Assembly: GCA_963704585.1 (NCBI GenBank)
Contig: OY969919.1
Coordinates: forward strand, 2,418,001-2,482,000
DNA: 64,000 bases
From: Bog-756 sp963704585
GTDB lineage: Bacteria > Actinomycetota > Acidimicrobiia > Acidimicrobiales > RAAP-2
Direction of reading: 5' to 3'
Shown: positions 36,403 to 44,731 of the stretch, one piece after another
Layout of the letters: each line of letters opens with the position of its first letter
Position numbering within the stretch: the stretch's first letter is position 1
Made by a program: the position numbers and the translations under genes
Notes under the pieces: generated by a model
Databases searched by the model: none
The model's input: the letters and a program-made list of their open reading frames with translations, nothing else
Told to the model about the DNA's origin: nothing

Positions 36403-36785
36403 GGAATTCAGGAGCCGCTGCTGGCCGTGAGTTGGCGCCGGAACACCATCTACTCCCTCATGAGCGCTGGTTCGCTTCGCTGATCCTGGAACGGCAACGA
36501 ACCCACAGGACTCCGGCAATTCTCCGTATGGAACAGAACTACGGCCCTGAAGGCATCGCGCTAATGTCTGCAGCGATTATTTCTGGATTGATCGGCGTGA
36601 TCGTTGGATTCATTGGACTCGCCCTACTCTTCTCGTCCGGTGATCGCGGCCCGCTCCTCCACCCCGGTTATTACCTCACTCTCGCTGCGGTCCTGCTTGA
36701 ACTTCCATCAATCTATCGGTCGATTCAGGCGACCTATGCCGGTCGGCGGTTTCGTGGGGATCGGCCATTCATTAAGCGTCCCTGA
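36390..36785 (+). CDS. Two-span membrane protein, candidate immunity to the second orphan tip
   Basis: 131 residues from the ATG at 36390, which lies 13 bases inside the Rhs tip gene. Two hydrophobic spans (LMSAAIISGLIGVIVGFIGLAL and YLTLAAVLLELPSIYRSI) are followed by a basic tail. An overlapping downstream membrane gene is what would be expected of an immunity protein to a membrane-active toxin. A start at 36528 (MEQNYGPEG) would remove a polar leader. Confidence 0.55.
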   Translation: MQRLGNSGAAAGRELAPEHHLLPHERWFASLILERQRTHRTPAILRMEQNYGPEGIALMSAAIISGLIGVIVGFIGLALLFSSGDRGPLLHPGYYLTLAAVLLELPSIYRSIQATYAGRRFRGDRPFIKRP

Positions 36786-36876
36786 CCGGTTCCTCGATTT
36801 TCGTACAGGAGGTTCTCACACACCTCCCGGGCCTTCGCCTGGCTGAGACCCGCTGCCCGGCCGAACCCTGGTGCGG

Positions 36877-36913
36877 CACGCCGGCGGGCGCCGCAGGCAA
36901 GCCCGCCGGCGTG
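36877..36913. terminator. Strong hairpin between convergent genes
   Basis: CACGCCGGCGGGC at 36877-36889 pairs perfectly with 36901-36913 around an 11-base loop. It lies between the convergent ends of the genes stopping at 36785 (+) and 36952 (-). No T-run follows, so it may act as a bidirectional barrier of the actinobacterial type. Confidence 0.65.
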
Positions 36914-36951
36914 AGCCGGCATCCCATGCGAAGAGATGGAAGAGGCCCTGG

Positions 36952-37221
36952 TCAGTCGCCTGATCGGTTCGTGTCCTGGACGAGTGCATCAGTCGTTCGA
37001 TTGCCCAACACCACGAGGTACTCGGCAACGGTGCACACGGCGTCATCGTGCCCTTCGGCGAAGAGGGCTCGGAGCCGTGTGTCGAGGAGCTCGAGCTCGA
37101 CGAGGAGATCGAGGATGGTGCGGTCCGTGGGCTGCACTCGAGCCGCGAGCTCGGTGACCGCGATGGACGCAGCGCCGAAGCCAAGGAACGTCTCGAGCTG
37201 CTCACTGGCCATCCGTCCCAT
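36952..37221 (-). CDS. Small helical protein, unknown
   Basis: 89 residues from the ATG at 37221 (GGGGGA four bases before). The protein is helical and leucine-rich (ELAARVQPTDRTILDLLVELELLDTRLRALF), without membrane spans. It diverges from rep across 367 bases that contain the palindrome at 37300. It could be a regulator of the element or an accessory protein. No family is recognised. Confidence 0.5.
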   Translation of the reverse strand: MGRMASEQLETFLGFGAASIAVTELAARVQPTDRTILDLLVELELLDTRLRALFAEGHDDAVCTVAEYLVVLGNRTTDALVQDTNRSGD

Positions 37222-37299
37222 CGATCCCCCACGCTGAGAGCGGGCGCGACCTTCGCCGCGACGGCCTTGCACCATCTCCGTCGTGCGGTCCCCGTTCGG

Positions 37300-37323
37300 G
37301 GAGCGACGAGGCCTCGTCGCTCC
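37300..37323. promoter_or_regulatory. Perfect 24-bp palindrome upstream of rep
   Basis: GGAGCGACGAGG is followed directly by its complement CCTCGTCGCTCC. It lies in the 37222-37588 intergenic stretch between the divergent small gene and rep, 79 bases before the former's start. An operator or part of a replication origin fits. A TTGACA at 37549-37554 could be a -35 box for rep, but no clear -10 follows. Nothing else is recognised in this stretch. Confidence 0.5.
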
Positions 37324-37588
37324 GTGGGAGCCCAACGCCGGGACGGCGCGCCGGGTCAAGGGGGGAGCGTCAGCTCCAGCGAGGAGAGCCGCCACTGGAA
37401 GAGCAGGCCCGCGGAAGCGGCGGTGGCTCCCGGAGCGACCCTTGACGCGGAACGCGGCGTTTCGGCACCGCCGACTAAGTGCAACCCGTGTTGCAGGGCC
37501 GCGGAGAAGTCCTGGTCAGCGGGTTCTTTTCCGGGCCGGAGGAGAAAGTTGACAGGTTAGTTCACACCTCGCGGGGACCCTGCTGCCC

Positions 37589-39175
37589 ATGGGAACCCAC
37601 TCCGATCCGCCTCGCTCAGTCCGGCAGCACCGCCCAGGCGATTTCACGCGCTGGGCCTTCGACCACGGCAGCCTGACTTCTGAGCGGCGAACCCATCGAG
37701 CCGAGCGTCCGGTCCACGTCTTCGACCTCGGGGACCAGGCGAAGGTCGTCGAAGGGATCCTCGCCCGGCTGAACGCCCCCGGGGGCGTCGACGCCTTCAC
37801 CGCACAGGTTCGTGCGGCGAGGGCCTGTCGCCGTCCGGTCCGGCTGGCGGGATGGGTCACGAGGCCGAGCGCAGGGCGAGGACCGGCCGTCGTCTTCGAC
37901 AGCCGCACCCTGCCCGACGGCGTCCTGCTCAAGGCGTGCGGGTCGCGTCGGGAGACCGTCTGCCCGCCGTGTGCCTCCCTCTACCGCGGGGACGCCTTCG
38001 CGCTCGTCGCGGCGGGACTGCGGGGCGGGAAGGGGATCCCCGAAGCGGTCTCGGACCACCCGACCGTCTTTTTGACCCTGACCGCCCCGAGCTTCGGTGC
38101 CGTCCACCGCCGGCTGCCCGACGGCAGCTGCCACCCGGCCGGCCCGCGCTGCCCCCACGGGGTGGCGCTGGTCTGTCCGACCCGCCACGACGAGGACGAC
38201 GACGTGCTCGGCCAGGCCCTCTGTCCCGACTGCTACGACTACGAGGGGGCGGTGCGCTTCAACGCGGGGGTCTCCGAGCTCTGGCGGCGCACGACCATCT
38301 ACGCGCTCCGGGCACTCGGTGCACTCGTGGGGATGAGCGCACGCGAGGCCGCCCGGCGACTCCGGCTCGCCTACGTGAAGGTGGTCGAGTTCCAAAAGCG
38401 CGGCTCGGTCCATCTCCACGCGCTGGTCCGGGTCGACACCCGCGGCGACGAGCTCGGGCGGGCCCCCGACGGCATCGACGCCGAGATGCTGGCCGCGGCG
38501 CTCCGGATCGCGGCGGCAAAGGTCAGCGCCCCTCTCCCCGGTCGAGACCCAGAGCGACGCATGGTCTGGGGCCAGCAGGTCGATGCCGCGGTGGTCGATG
38601 ACTCCGACCAGGGCCGCAGGCGTGCCGCCGCCTACCTCGGCAAGTACGCAACGAAGGGGTCCGACGGCCACGGCGTCCTCGACCACCGGTTGCGCACCGG
38701 CGTCCCGGCGGACCCGAGGCTGCCGGAGCACCTGCAAGCGCTGGTCGAGACCGCCTGGACCCTCGCCGAGGAGCCGGCGCTCGCCGACTTCCGTCTCCGC
38801 CTCTGGGCCCACACCTGCGGGTTCCGCGGGCACTTCCTCACCAAGTCCCGGCGCTACTCGACGACGTTCGGGGAACTCCGTGCCGAACGCCGACGCTGGC
38901 GGCTCGCCGCGCTCGGCCATGCCACGTGCGACGGGGGACACGACGGTGACGAGCTGCGCGAGTGGACCTACGAGGGCTCGGGCTACCTGAGCGCCGGGGA
39001 CGCCTGCCTCGCCCGGAACCTCGAGGACGAGCTGCGGCTCGGTCGGCTGGTGGCACGAGAATCGGTCGGAGGCAGTGCGACGGTCGCCGACCGAGGGTCG
39101 AACCGACAAAGGTCCAATCACGAAGCAACGTCGATCCCCGCGGACGGGCCGGACATGCGAGAGGCGCGAGCGTGA
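37589..39175 (+). CDS. Replication initiator of an actinomycete integrative element
   Basis: 528 residues. It shows the features of RepSA-type initiators: a cysteine pair (CPPCASLYRGD), motif FLTLTAPSFGAVH, the metal-binding HLH in VEFQKRGSVHLHALVR, and YLGKYATKG. These are rolling-circle replication motifs. Two more CxxC-type cysteine clusters (RCPHGVALVC and CPDCYDYEG) lie in the middle. It would copy the excised element. It overlaps the excisionase gene by four bases (GTGA), forming a rep-xis-int cassette. It lacks a strong ribosome site. Confidence 0.88.
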   Translation: MGTHSDPPRSVRQHRPGDFTRWAFDHGSLTSERRTHRAERPVHVFDLGDQAKVVEGILARLNAPGGVDAFTAQVRAARACRRPVRLAGWVTRPSAGRGPAVVFDSRTLPDGVLLKACGSRRETVCPPCASLYRGDAFALVAAGLRGGKGIPEAVSDHPTVFLTLTAPSFGAVHRRLPDGSCHPAGPRCPHGVALVCPTRHDEDDDVLGQALCPDCYDYEGAVRFNAGVSELWRRTTIYALRALGALVGMSAREAARRLRLAYVKVVEFQKRGSVHLHALVRVDTRGDELGRAPDGIDAEMLAAALRIAAAKVSAPLPGRDPERRMVWGQQVDAAVVDDSDQGRRRAAAYLGKYATKGSDGHGVLDHRLRTGVPADPRLPEHLQALVETAWTLAEEPALADFRLRLWAHTCGFRGHFLTKSRRYSTTFGELRAERRRWRLAALGHATCDGGHDGDELREWTYEGSGYLSAGDACLARNLEDELRLGRLVARESVGGSATVADRGSNRQRSNHEATSIPADGPDMREARA

Positions 39176-39438
39176 CTCGCGAGGACCACGAAACGTCTCG
39201 ACGACGCCCCCCACGCACGCTGCCGAAGGACGTTCAGCGCCTCGCATGGGCAGCAGAACAGCTCGGCATCGGTCTCTCGACCGCCTACCGCATCGCCGAG
39301 GCAGGGACGATGCCCGGCGCCTTCAAGGTGGGCGGCCAGTGGCGTGTCTCGGTGCCCCGGTTCATTGCCCTCGTCCACGGACTGGACCAGGACCCCGGCG
39401 ACGGCGGAGCAGGACGGCCAGGGATCGCTACGCGGTGA
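39172..39438 (+). CDS. xis: Excisionase (MerR-like helix-turn-helix)
   Basis: 88 residues from the GTG at 39172, overlapping the rep stop. It is a small winged-helix protein of the excisionase type: LAWAAEQLGIGLSTAYRIAE, then GAFKVGGQWRVSVPRFIALV. It directs the integrase towards excision. Its 3' end overlaps the convergent int gene by 11 bases. Confidence 0.82.
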   Translation: MTREDHETSRRRPPRTLPKDVQRLAWAAEQLGIGLSTAYRIAEAGTMPGAFKVGGQWRVSVPRFIALVHGLDQDPGDGGAGRPGIATR

Positions 39439-40582
39439 GCTCGGGGGAGAGCACCCGGCCGAGGGCGTCCGCGAGATCGCGGTCGCGGGCTTCGAGTGCG
39501 TGCGAGTACACCCGCAGGGTGACCGAGGAGTCCCGATGGCCGAGTCGTCCGGCGACGGTCACGGGATCGAAGCCCGCGGCGATGGCCTGGGTGGCCGAGA
39601 AATGCCGGAGAGCGTGCAGGTGGGTGTCGACGCCGGCGGCACCGGCGGCCTTCTTGGTGAGCTTGCTCACCACATCGGGCCGGATCGGCTCGGAGCCGAC
39701 TGGCGAGCGGGAGAAGACGAACCCGTCAGCAAGGACCTCGAGGTGGAGTTCCCTCGCCAGCTCTGCGACCGCTCGGCGGTGCCGACCGAGGACGGCGAGA
39801 GCCACCTCGTCGAGTCCGATGGTTCGGACTTGATGGGTCTTGGTCTCCTTCTCGGCCCAGCCACCACCCTGGGTCTCGTACACCGACCGAGCAATGGTGA
39901 GGCGCCTACCGGCCAGGTCGACGTCCGACCAGCGCAGCGCGCACAGCTCGCCCCTCCGTGCCCCGGTCAGCGCACCGAGCAGCAGGAGCGCGCCGAGAGC
40001 GGGCTCGATTGCTTCCGCTGCCTCGACGATCGCCCGAACTTGGGTGGGGCTCGGAGCGCTGACCGGTTGGGTCTGGACGCTCGGCGGGCTCGCCTTCCTC
40101 GCGACGTTGACCTCGACGAGGTCCCACTTCTCGGCCTGGTGGAGGGCGGCGCCGATGAGAGAGTGCACCCGGCGGACGGTGGCCGCCTTGTTGCCCTTGG
40201 CAGTGAGCTTGGCGTAGAGCGCGTCGAGGTGCCGGGCGGTGAGGGAGCGGAGCTTGACGGCACCGAGCTCGGGAACGACCACTCGGTTGGCCAGCTCGCG
40301 GTACTTGCGCATGGTGGTCGGCGATCGGTGCGGCTCGATGTGGTCGAGCCAGGCGTAGACGATCTCTTCGACGTCGCGGCCGTTGAGCGCGAGCTTCCCC
40401 TTCGAGGCTTTGGTGACCATTGCCGCGAGCTCTTGCTCCGCGAGGCGCTTACCCGCGCCCTTGCGCGCCTCACGTGCAGTCACGGTCTTCGTTACCTGAA
40501 TGGGCGAGCCGTTCGAATTCCGCCCCACGTACACGCGAAGCCGCCAGACACCAGGTCTGACTTCGCGCATCGAGCCTCGCAT
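39428..40582 (-). CDS. int: Tyrosine integrase of the element
   Basis: 384 residues with an AP2-like arm-binding N-terminus (VRPGVWRLRVYVGRN), a SAM-like core-binding domain and a catalytic domain carrying all residues: R210 (ARRGEL), H323 and R326 (HALRHF), H349 (LGH) and Y359 (RVYSH). It integrates and excises the element at tRNA-Lys. Its start is 76 bases from the attachment repeat, and the right arm repeat (40592-40611) sits just upstream of its start codon, so integrase binding may also control its own expression. Confidence 0.93.
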   Translation of the reverse strand: MRGSMREVRPGVWRLRVYVGRNSNGSPIQVTKTVTAREARKGAGKRLAEQELAAMVTKASKGKLALNGRDVEEIVYAWLDHIEPHRSPTTMRKYRELANRVVVPELGAVKLRSLTARHLDALYAKLTAKGNKAATVRRVHSLIGAALHQAEKWDLVEVNVARKASPPSVQTQPVSAPSPTQVRAIVEAAEAIEPALGALLLLGALTGARRGELCALRWSDVDLAGRRLTIARSVYETQGGGWAEKETKTHQVRTIGLDEVALAVLGRHRRAVAELARELHLEVLADGFVFSRSPVGSEPIRPDVVSKLTKKAAGAAGVDTHLHALRHFSATQAIAAGFDPVTVAGRLGHRDSSVTLRVYSHALEARDRDLADALGRVLSPELTA

Positions 40583-40591
40583 GCGCAGATT

Positions 40592-40611
40592 GTAGTCATG
40601 GAGTAGTCATG
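40592..40611 (+). repeat. Right arm-type integrase-binding repeat (candidate)
   Basis: GTAGTCATGGAGTAGTCATG, in the same orientation as 16958-16977 and differing at two positions. It lies 47 bases inside the right attachment repeat and 10 bases upstream of the int start, so it may serve both as arm site and operator. Confidence 0.7.
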
Positions 40612-40657
40612 GGGCACATGCAGACATGGGCAAAACTCGAAAAACCGCCTCTGACCA

Positions 40658-40701
40658 GGTGGGCCGTGCGAGTCTCGATCTCGCCACCTTGGGATTAAAA
40701 G
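40658..40701. repeat. Right attachment site: 44-bp copy inside tRNA-Lys
   Basis: Identical to 16808-16851. It covers the tRNA from the first base of the anticodon loop to the 3' end plus two bases. Recombination here keeps the tRNA complete. Confidence 0.93.
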
Positions 40702-40732
40702 TCCCCTGCTCTACCCGATGAGCTAACGGCCC
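40660..40732 (-). tRNA. tRNA-Lys (anticodon TTT)
   Basis: 73 bases. The acceptor arms GGGCCGT and ACGGCCC pair fully; the D arm is GCTC/GAGC; the anticodon loop is CTTTTAA; the T arm is GCGAG/CTCGC. The discriminator is A and no CCA is encoded. Two departures: the T loop starts ATC instead of TTC, and the top anticodon-stem pair is G-A. The T-loop change is present in both copies of the repeat, so it is not a read error. Confidence 0.9.
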
Positions 40733-40807
40733 GCGCGGGAGCGTACCGGCTCGGTGCAGCGCGATCCGTTGTACGGGGGCGGTACGGTCGCGGACCGCGG
40801 TGCCGGC

Positions 40808-41836
40808 TCAGGAGCCCGGCGCGATGGCGACTGCCGAGGGCTGGTTGCCTACCTTCACCCGGCCGATGACCGTGCCGGCCGCCAGGTCCACGTGGACGAG
40901 GGTGCCGTCACCCCCACAGATCCACGCGGTCTTCCCGTCCGGCATGAGGGCGATCGCCTCGGCGGTCGTCCCGACTGGGATCGGTGTGCCCGGCACATGG
41001 GTCTGCAGCTCGATCGGCGTGATCGAGTCACCACCGCTCACGTAGGCACTCGCCCCGGACGGCACGCCGGCGATGCCGGTCGGGTTGCCGCCGACCCCGA
41101 TGACCGGGCGAGGCGTCATGGTGGCGAGGGCGATCGGCGTCACGACGGTGGTCTGGAAGTCCGCAACGAGTGCGGTCGTCCCGTCGGGCGTGACGTAGAC
41201 GGCCGACGGCTCGGACCCGGCCGGAGCGGCAGCGCCGACGGTGAGAGACGGGACGGAGATCGGCGTCAGGGTCCCGTCCTGGTACTCGGCGACGAGCGCC
41301 AGGTCGCCTCGCGGGTTGAAGGCGATGGCAACGGGCTGGTGCCCGACTGCGACCGGAGTGCCGGCGCGGAACGCGGGAAGCGAGACCGGGGTGACGGTGT
41401 CGTCGCCGAAGTTCGCGACGAGCGCGAGGGAGCCGTTCGGCGCAACGGCGACCGCGTCGGGCTCCAGTCCGACAGTGATCGACCGCACGACCGAGCCGGA
41501 GGTGACATCGACTTCGGTCAGCGTGTCCACGCCCTTGTTGGCGACGAGCAGGTCCTTGCCGTCGGGGGTAACGGCGAGCGCGGCCGGCAGGGTGCCGGTC
41601 GTGATCGGCACCAGCGTCTTCGAGGTCGAGGTGTCGACGACCGCGACCGTCGTGCCCGGGTTCGCGATGCTCGCACCGTTCGCGACGTAAGCCGTCGGCG
41701 TCGAGGACGACGGGACCGCCGATCCGCTCGAGCAGCTCGCGAGCAGGACGGCGCCCGCAGCGGCCGTCAGCATCGCTGCAACGACGCGCGCCGCGGCGGT
41801 TCGGCGCGTCATCGGCGGGCCGGTCGGGTGCGGCAT
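40808..41836 (-). CDS. YVTN-type beta-propeller lipoprotein
   Basis: 342 residues with a lipoprotein signal (lipobox LASC) after a start at 41836 or 41812 (MTRRTAAARVV). The mature part has seven or so repeats of the form AVAPNGSLALVANFGDDTVTPV, as in YVTN/40-bp beta-propeller proteins of the cell surface. It probably binds or scaffolds partners outside the membrane; no enzyme motif is seen. It is the first chromosomal gene beyond the tRNA. Confidence 0.8.
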   Translation of the reverse strand: MPHPTGPPMTRRTAAARVVAAMLTAAAGAVLLASCSSGSAVPSSSTPTAYVANGASIANPGTTVAVVDTSTSKTLVPITTGTLPAALAVTPDGKDLLVANKGVDTLTEVDVTSGSVVRSITVGLEPDAVAVAPNGSLALVANFGDDTVTPVSLPAFRAGTPVAVGHQPVAIAFNPRGDLALVAEYQDGTLTPISVPSLTVGAAAPAGSEPSAVYVTPDGTTALVADFQTTVVTPIALATMTPRPVIGVGGNPTGIAGVPSGASAYVSGGDSITPIELQTHVPGTPIPVGTTAEAIALMPDGKTAWICGGDGTLVHVDLAAGTVIGRVKVGNQPSAVAIAPGS

Positions 41837-41939
41837 CCGGCAGATCGTAGGTGGTCGCCCGCACCGGACTCTTCATCCACAGACTCCGGCGGCGTCTCGC
41901 GGCGATCGCTGCCGCCGACCCCCTCGACCCGCGGGCCGA

Positions 41940-43415
41940 TCAGCCCTTGGAGCAGGCCGCCCCCGCCTCCTGCGCGGCGTTGCGCCATCCTGGCTGCTCG
42001 GTGACCGGAAAGAAGTCCCCTGTCGACCGGTCCTGCTCGTACGCGACCGGGGCCGGCTTGCCGGCTGCGAGCTCGGCCACGGCCGCGAGCAGCGCCTCGA
42101 CATCGGCGGCCGACGTGCCGAGCCCTGCGGAGGCGCGCACGGCGCCGGGCACCTGGCGGTGATCACCGCGCAAGACGCCCTCCCGGTACGCGTGGACCTC
42201 CGACTCGTCGAGGCCGAGGAGCCGGACCACGTAGGGGTGTGCGCAGAAGCAGCCGTGCCGCACCGCGATCCCATATTCCGCACTGAGCCTCGCCGCCACG
42301 AGCGCGTGGTGCACGCCCTCGACGATGAAGGCGGCGACCGGCAGCTGCGCATCCGGGCCGGCGGTCGGGTCGTCGGCTCCCACGGCCTCTGGCGGTGTGC
42401 CCGGACCGAGGAGCCGGACGCCGGCGATGCCCTCGAGTCCGGACCGCAGGAGCGCGGCGAGGTGCCGCTCGTGGCCGAGGATCCGCGCCCACCCGACGTC
42501 CGAGAGCGCGTCGATGGCCGCGTGCAGGGCCACCGCGCCGATCACGTTGGGGGAGCCCGCCTCCTCGCGCTCGGGCGGGGCGCTCCACACCACTTCGTCG
42601 AGATCGACCAGGTCGACCGCACCGCCGCCCGCGAGGAACGGGTCGCCACGTTCGAAGGCCGTCCGTGGTCCGACGAGCGCTCCCGAGCCGAAGGGTGCGT
42701 AGAGCTTGTGCCCGGAGAAGGCGAGGAAGTCAGCGGTCGACGGGAGCGGGCGGTGCGGCGCGAGCTGTGCCGCGTCGACGACGACCCGGACGCCCCGCTC
42801 GTGCGCGGCCTCGATGACCTCGTCGATCGGCGGCAACCACCCGGTCACGTTGGAGGCGCCGGTGACCGCGAGCAGGGCTGCCGGCCCCCGGTCGAGCGCT
42901 GCGCGCACGTCGTCGACGGCGAAGGTCCCGTCGGTGCCGCACTCGACGTACCGCCGCCTCGCGACCCGGCCCCACGGGAGCAGGTTGGCGTGGTGCTCGA
43001 CGACCGTCGTCACCACCACGTCGTCGGGCTGCAGCTCGAGCCGGTAGGCCAGATGGTTGATGGCCTCGGTGGTGTTCCGGCAGAGTATCGCGACGTCTGG
43101 CCCGTCGGGGTCGCGCCCGGCGAAGCCGAGGATCGCGCGCCTTGCCTCCTCGTATGCCGCCGTGGCCCTCCGCGAGCGGAAGCCTGCGCCGCGGTGGACG
43201 CTCGAGTACCACGGGAGGAACCGGGCCACCGCGTCCGCCGCCGCTGGGTGCGACTGTGTCGAGGCCGCCTGGTCCAACTCGACCGCTCGTCGCTCGATGC
43301 CGTCGATGCAGGGAACGAGCTGACCGCTCCCCACCAGCTCGGCGATCGGTGCACCGGGGTCCGTCGCCGCACTGTGGTGTACGGCGCGCCGCTCACTGGT
43401 CGGCCCTGTTGCCAT
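41940..43415 (-). CDS. Class V aminotransferase / cysteine-desulfurase-like enzyme
   Basis: 491 residues of a fold-type I PLP enzyme. Recognised are EHHANLLPW, the aspartate region VVVDAAQLAPH, the Schiff-base lysine in FSGHKLYAPFGSG, and the C-terminal cysteine loop RHGCFCAHP. This suggests a cysteine desulfurase or selenocysteine-lyase-like protein. About 35 residues at the N-terminus precede the core. The substrate is not determined. Confidence 0.8.
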   Translation of the reverse strand: MATGPTSERRAVHHSAATDPGAPIAELVGSGQLVPCIDGIERRAVELDQAASTQSHPAAADAVARFLPWYSSVHRGAGFRSRRATAAYEEARRAILGFAGRDPDGPDVAILCRNTTEAINHLAYRLELQPDDVVVTTVVEHHANLLPWGRVARRRYVECGTDGTFAVDDVRAALDRGPAALLAVTGASNVTGWLPPIDEVIEAAHERGVRVVVDAAQLAPHRPLPSTADFLAFSGHKLYAPFGSGALVGPRTAFERGDPFLAGGGAVDLVDLDEVVWSAPPEREEAGSPNVIGAVALHAAIDALSDVGWARILGHERHLAALLRSGLEGIAGVRLLGPGTPPEAVGADDPTAGPDAQLPVAAFIVEGVHHALVAARLSAEYGIAVRHGCFCAHPYVVRLLGLDESEVHAYREGVLRGDHRQVPGAVRASAGLGTSAADVEALLAAVAELAAGKPAPVAYEQDRSTGDFFPVTEQPGWRNAAQEAGAACSKG

Positions 43416-43465
43416 GTCGTCTCACCCTACGGGGCCGATGGGGTGCCGCGAGTACGCTCGGGGCG

Positions 43466-43870
43466 ATGACGGTCGATCCCGGGACGGGTGCCGGCTGGGA
43501 GCCGGCGAGCGGCGTCCCCACCGCACCGTTCGAGGCACCGCCCGCTGATCGCGGGCTCCCGGGCGCGCCGACCGCACCCGCCGTTCCGGGCGCGGCTCCC
43601 GAGGCACTGACCAGCAGCCAGGTGTCGCCGGCCTCGCCGGGAGAGGACCCCTCGCCGGACGAGGACCCCTCGCCGGCGACCGCTGACCCCTCGTCACGGG
43701 TCGAGGAGATCGAGCACCTCCTCGACGCGGTCGAGTCGGCCCTCGACCGGCTCGACGACGGCACCTACGGGACGTGCGCCACCTGCGGCCAGCCGATCGA
43801 CGACGCCAGGCTCCGCGCCGACGCCACGGCGCTCGAGTGCGCCGTGTGCGACGCTCGGACCACGGTCTGA
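43466..43870 (+). CDS. DksA/TraR-type zinc finger protein
   Basis: 134 residues from the ATG at 43466. The first 75 residues are Pro/Ala-rich and disordered. The C-terminal part is a short coiled coil (EEIEHLLDAVESALDRLDDGTYG) and a four-cysteine zinc finger (CATCGQ ... CAVC), as in TraR/DksA proteins that bind in the RNA polymerase secondary channel. It diverges from the aminotransferase across 50 bases. Confidence 0.8.
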   Translation: MTVDPGTGAGWEPASGVPTAPFEAPPADRGLPGAPTAPAVPGAAPEALTSSQVSPASPGEDPSPDEDPSPATADPSSRVEEIEHLLDAVESALDRLDDGTYGTCATCGQPIDDARLRADATALECAVCDARTTV

Positions 43871-43894
43871 CCTCCGGTCCCGGCCCGCTGCGCG

Positions 43895-44731
43895 TCAGCC
43901 GCTCGCGGGGAGCGGCAGCCCATCGAGACCCCGCACCGCGGAGCCGAGCTCCGCGAGGAGGTCGAGGCTCACGTGTGTGCGACCGGTGCGCTCCGGTGGG
44001 CAGTCGCAGAGGGCGACCGTGGCCTCGACCATCGCCTCCATCGACTCGTACTGGTCGGCGCGCAGCGAGTCACCGAGGATCGCCCCGGCACCTTCGCTCC
44101 GGACGGCGGCACGCGGCTCCACGGTGTTGACTCGCACGCCGGTGCCTTCGAGCTCCGCACCGAGCGCATTGGTGAGCCGGTTGAGGGCCGCCTTCGACGC
44201 GCCGTAGACGCCGGTCGTCGATCCGAGCACACCGAGCTCGAACGGCGGCACCCTGAGGTTGGCGGTCGCGCTCGAGACGTTGACGATCCATCCCTCCCCG
44301 CGCTCGAGCATGGCGGGGAGCGCGGCCTGGGCGAGGTCCAGCGGCGCGTGCACGTTCACCTCGAAGACGAGCCGGCGCCGCCGGAGGGGAAAGTCGACGA
44401 GCGGCTGATAGACCGCGGCCGCCGCGTTGTTGACCAGGATGTCGATCGGACCGCCGAGCTCGTCGGCGGCGCGCGATATGACGGTGGCCCGTCCGTCCGC
44501 GTCGGCGAGGTCGGCCGCGACGACGGCAATCCTTCCGCCGAACCGTTCCAGGCGTTGTGCCGTCTCGGCGAGCGAGCCGGCGAGCCGATCGTGCCGGTCG
44601 AGCGTCCGCGCGGTGATCGCGACGTCCGCCCCCTCGGCGGCGAGACGGTGGGCGATCGCCGCGCCGATCCCGCGGCTCGCCCCGGTCACGACCGCCCGGC
44701 GCTCCGCGAAGCGGCGCCCCGTCGCGCTCAC
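43895..44731 (-). CDS. Short-chain dehydrogenase/reductase
   Basis: 278 residues from the GTG at 44731, overlapping the amidohydrolase stop (GTGA). It has the SDR cofactor motif TGASRGIG, NNAA, the catalytic serine in NVSSATAN and YGASK. It is the last of three coupled genes (DegT-like, amidohydrolase, SDR), so it probably acts on a product of the first two. The substrate is unknown. Confidence 0.87.
   Translation of the reverse strand: MSATGRRFAERRAVVTGASRGIGAAIAHRLAAEGADVAITARTLDRHDRLAGSLAETAQRLERFGGRIAVVAADLADADGRATVISRAADELGGPIDILVNNAAAAVYQPLVDFPLRRRRLVFEVNVHAPLDLAQAALPAMLERGEGWIVNVSSATANLRVPPFELGVLGSTTGVYGASKAALNRLTNALGAELEGTGVRVNTVEPRAAVRSEGAGAILGDSLRADQYESMEAMVEATVALCDCPPERTGRTHVSLDLLAELGSAVRGLDGLPLPASG

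Larger units (their letters stand above)
16808..40701. mobile_element. 23.85-kb integrated genetic element in tRNA-Lys
   Basis: The element lies between two perfect 44-bp direct repeats, one of them the 3' half of an intact tRNA-Lys. Its integrase gene starts 76 bases from the right repeat. A Rep protein, an excisionase and this integrase form a rep-xis-int module like that of actinomycete integrative elements (pSAM2 type). No FtsK/TraB-type DNA translocase is seen, and the only relaxase is truncated, so self-transfer is doubtful. The interior holds a large Rhs protein, orphan Rhs tips, an IS21-family insertion and a primase-recombinase fusion. Several tip regions are visibly less GC-rich than the flanks. 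Confidence 0.9.
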
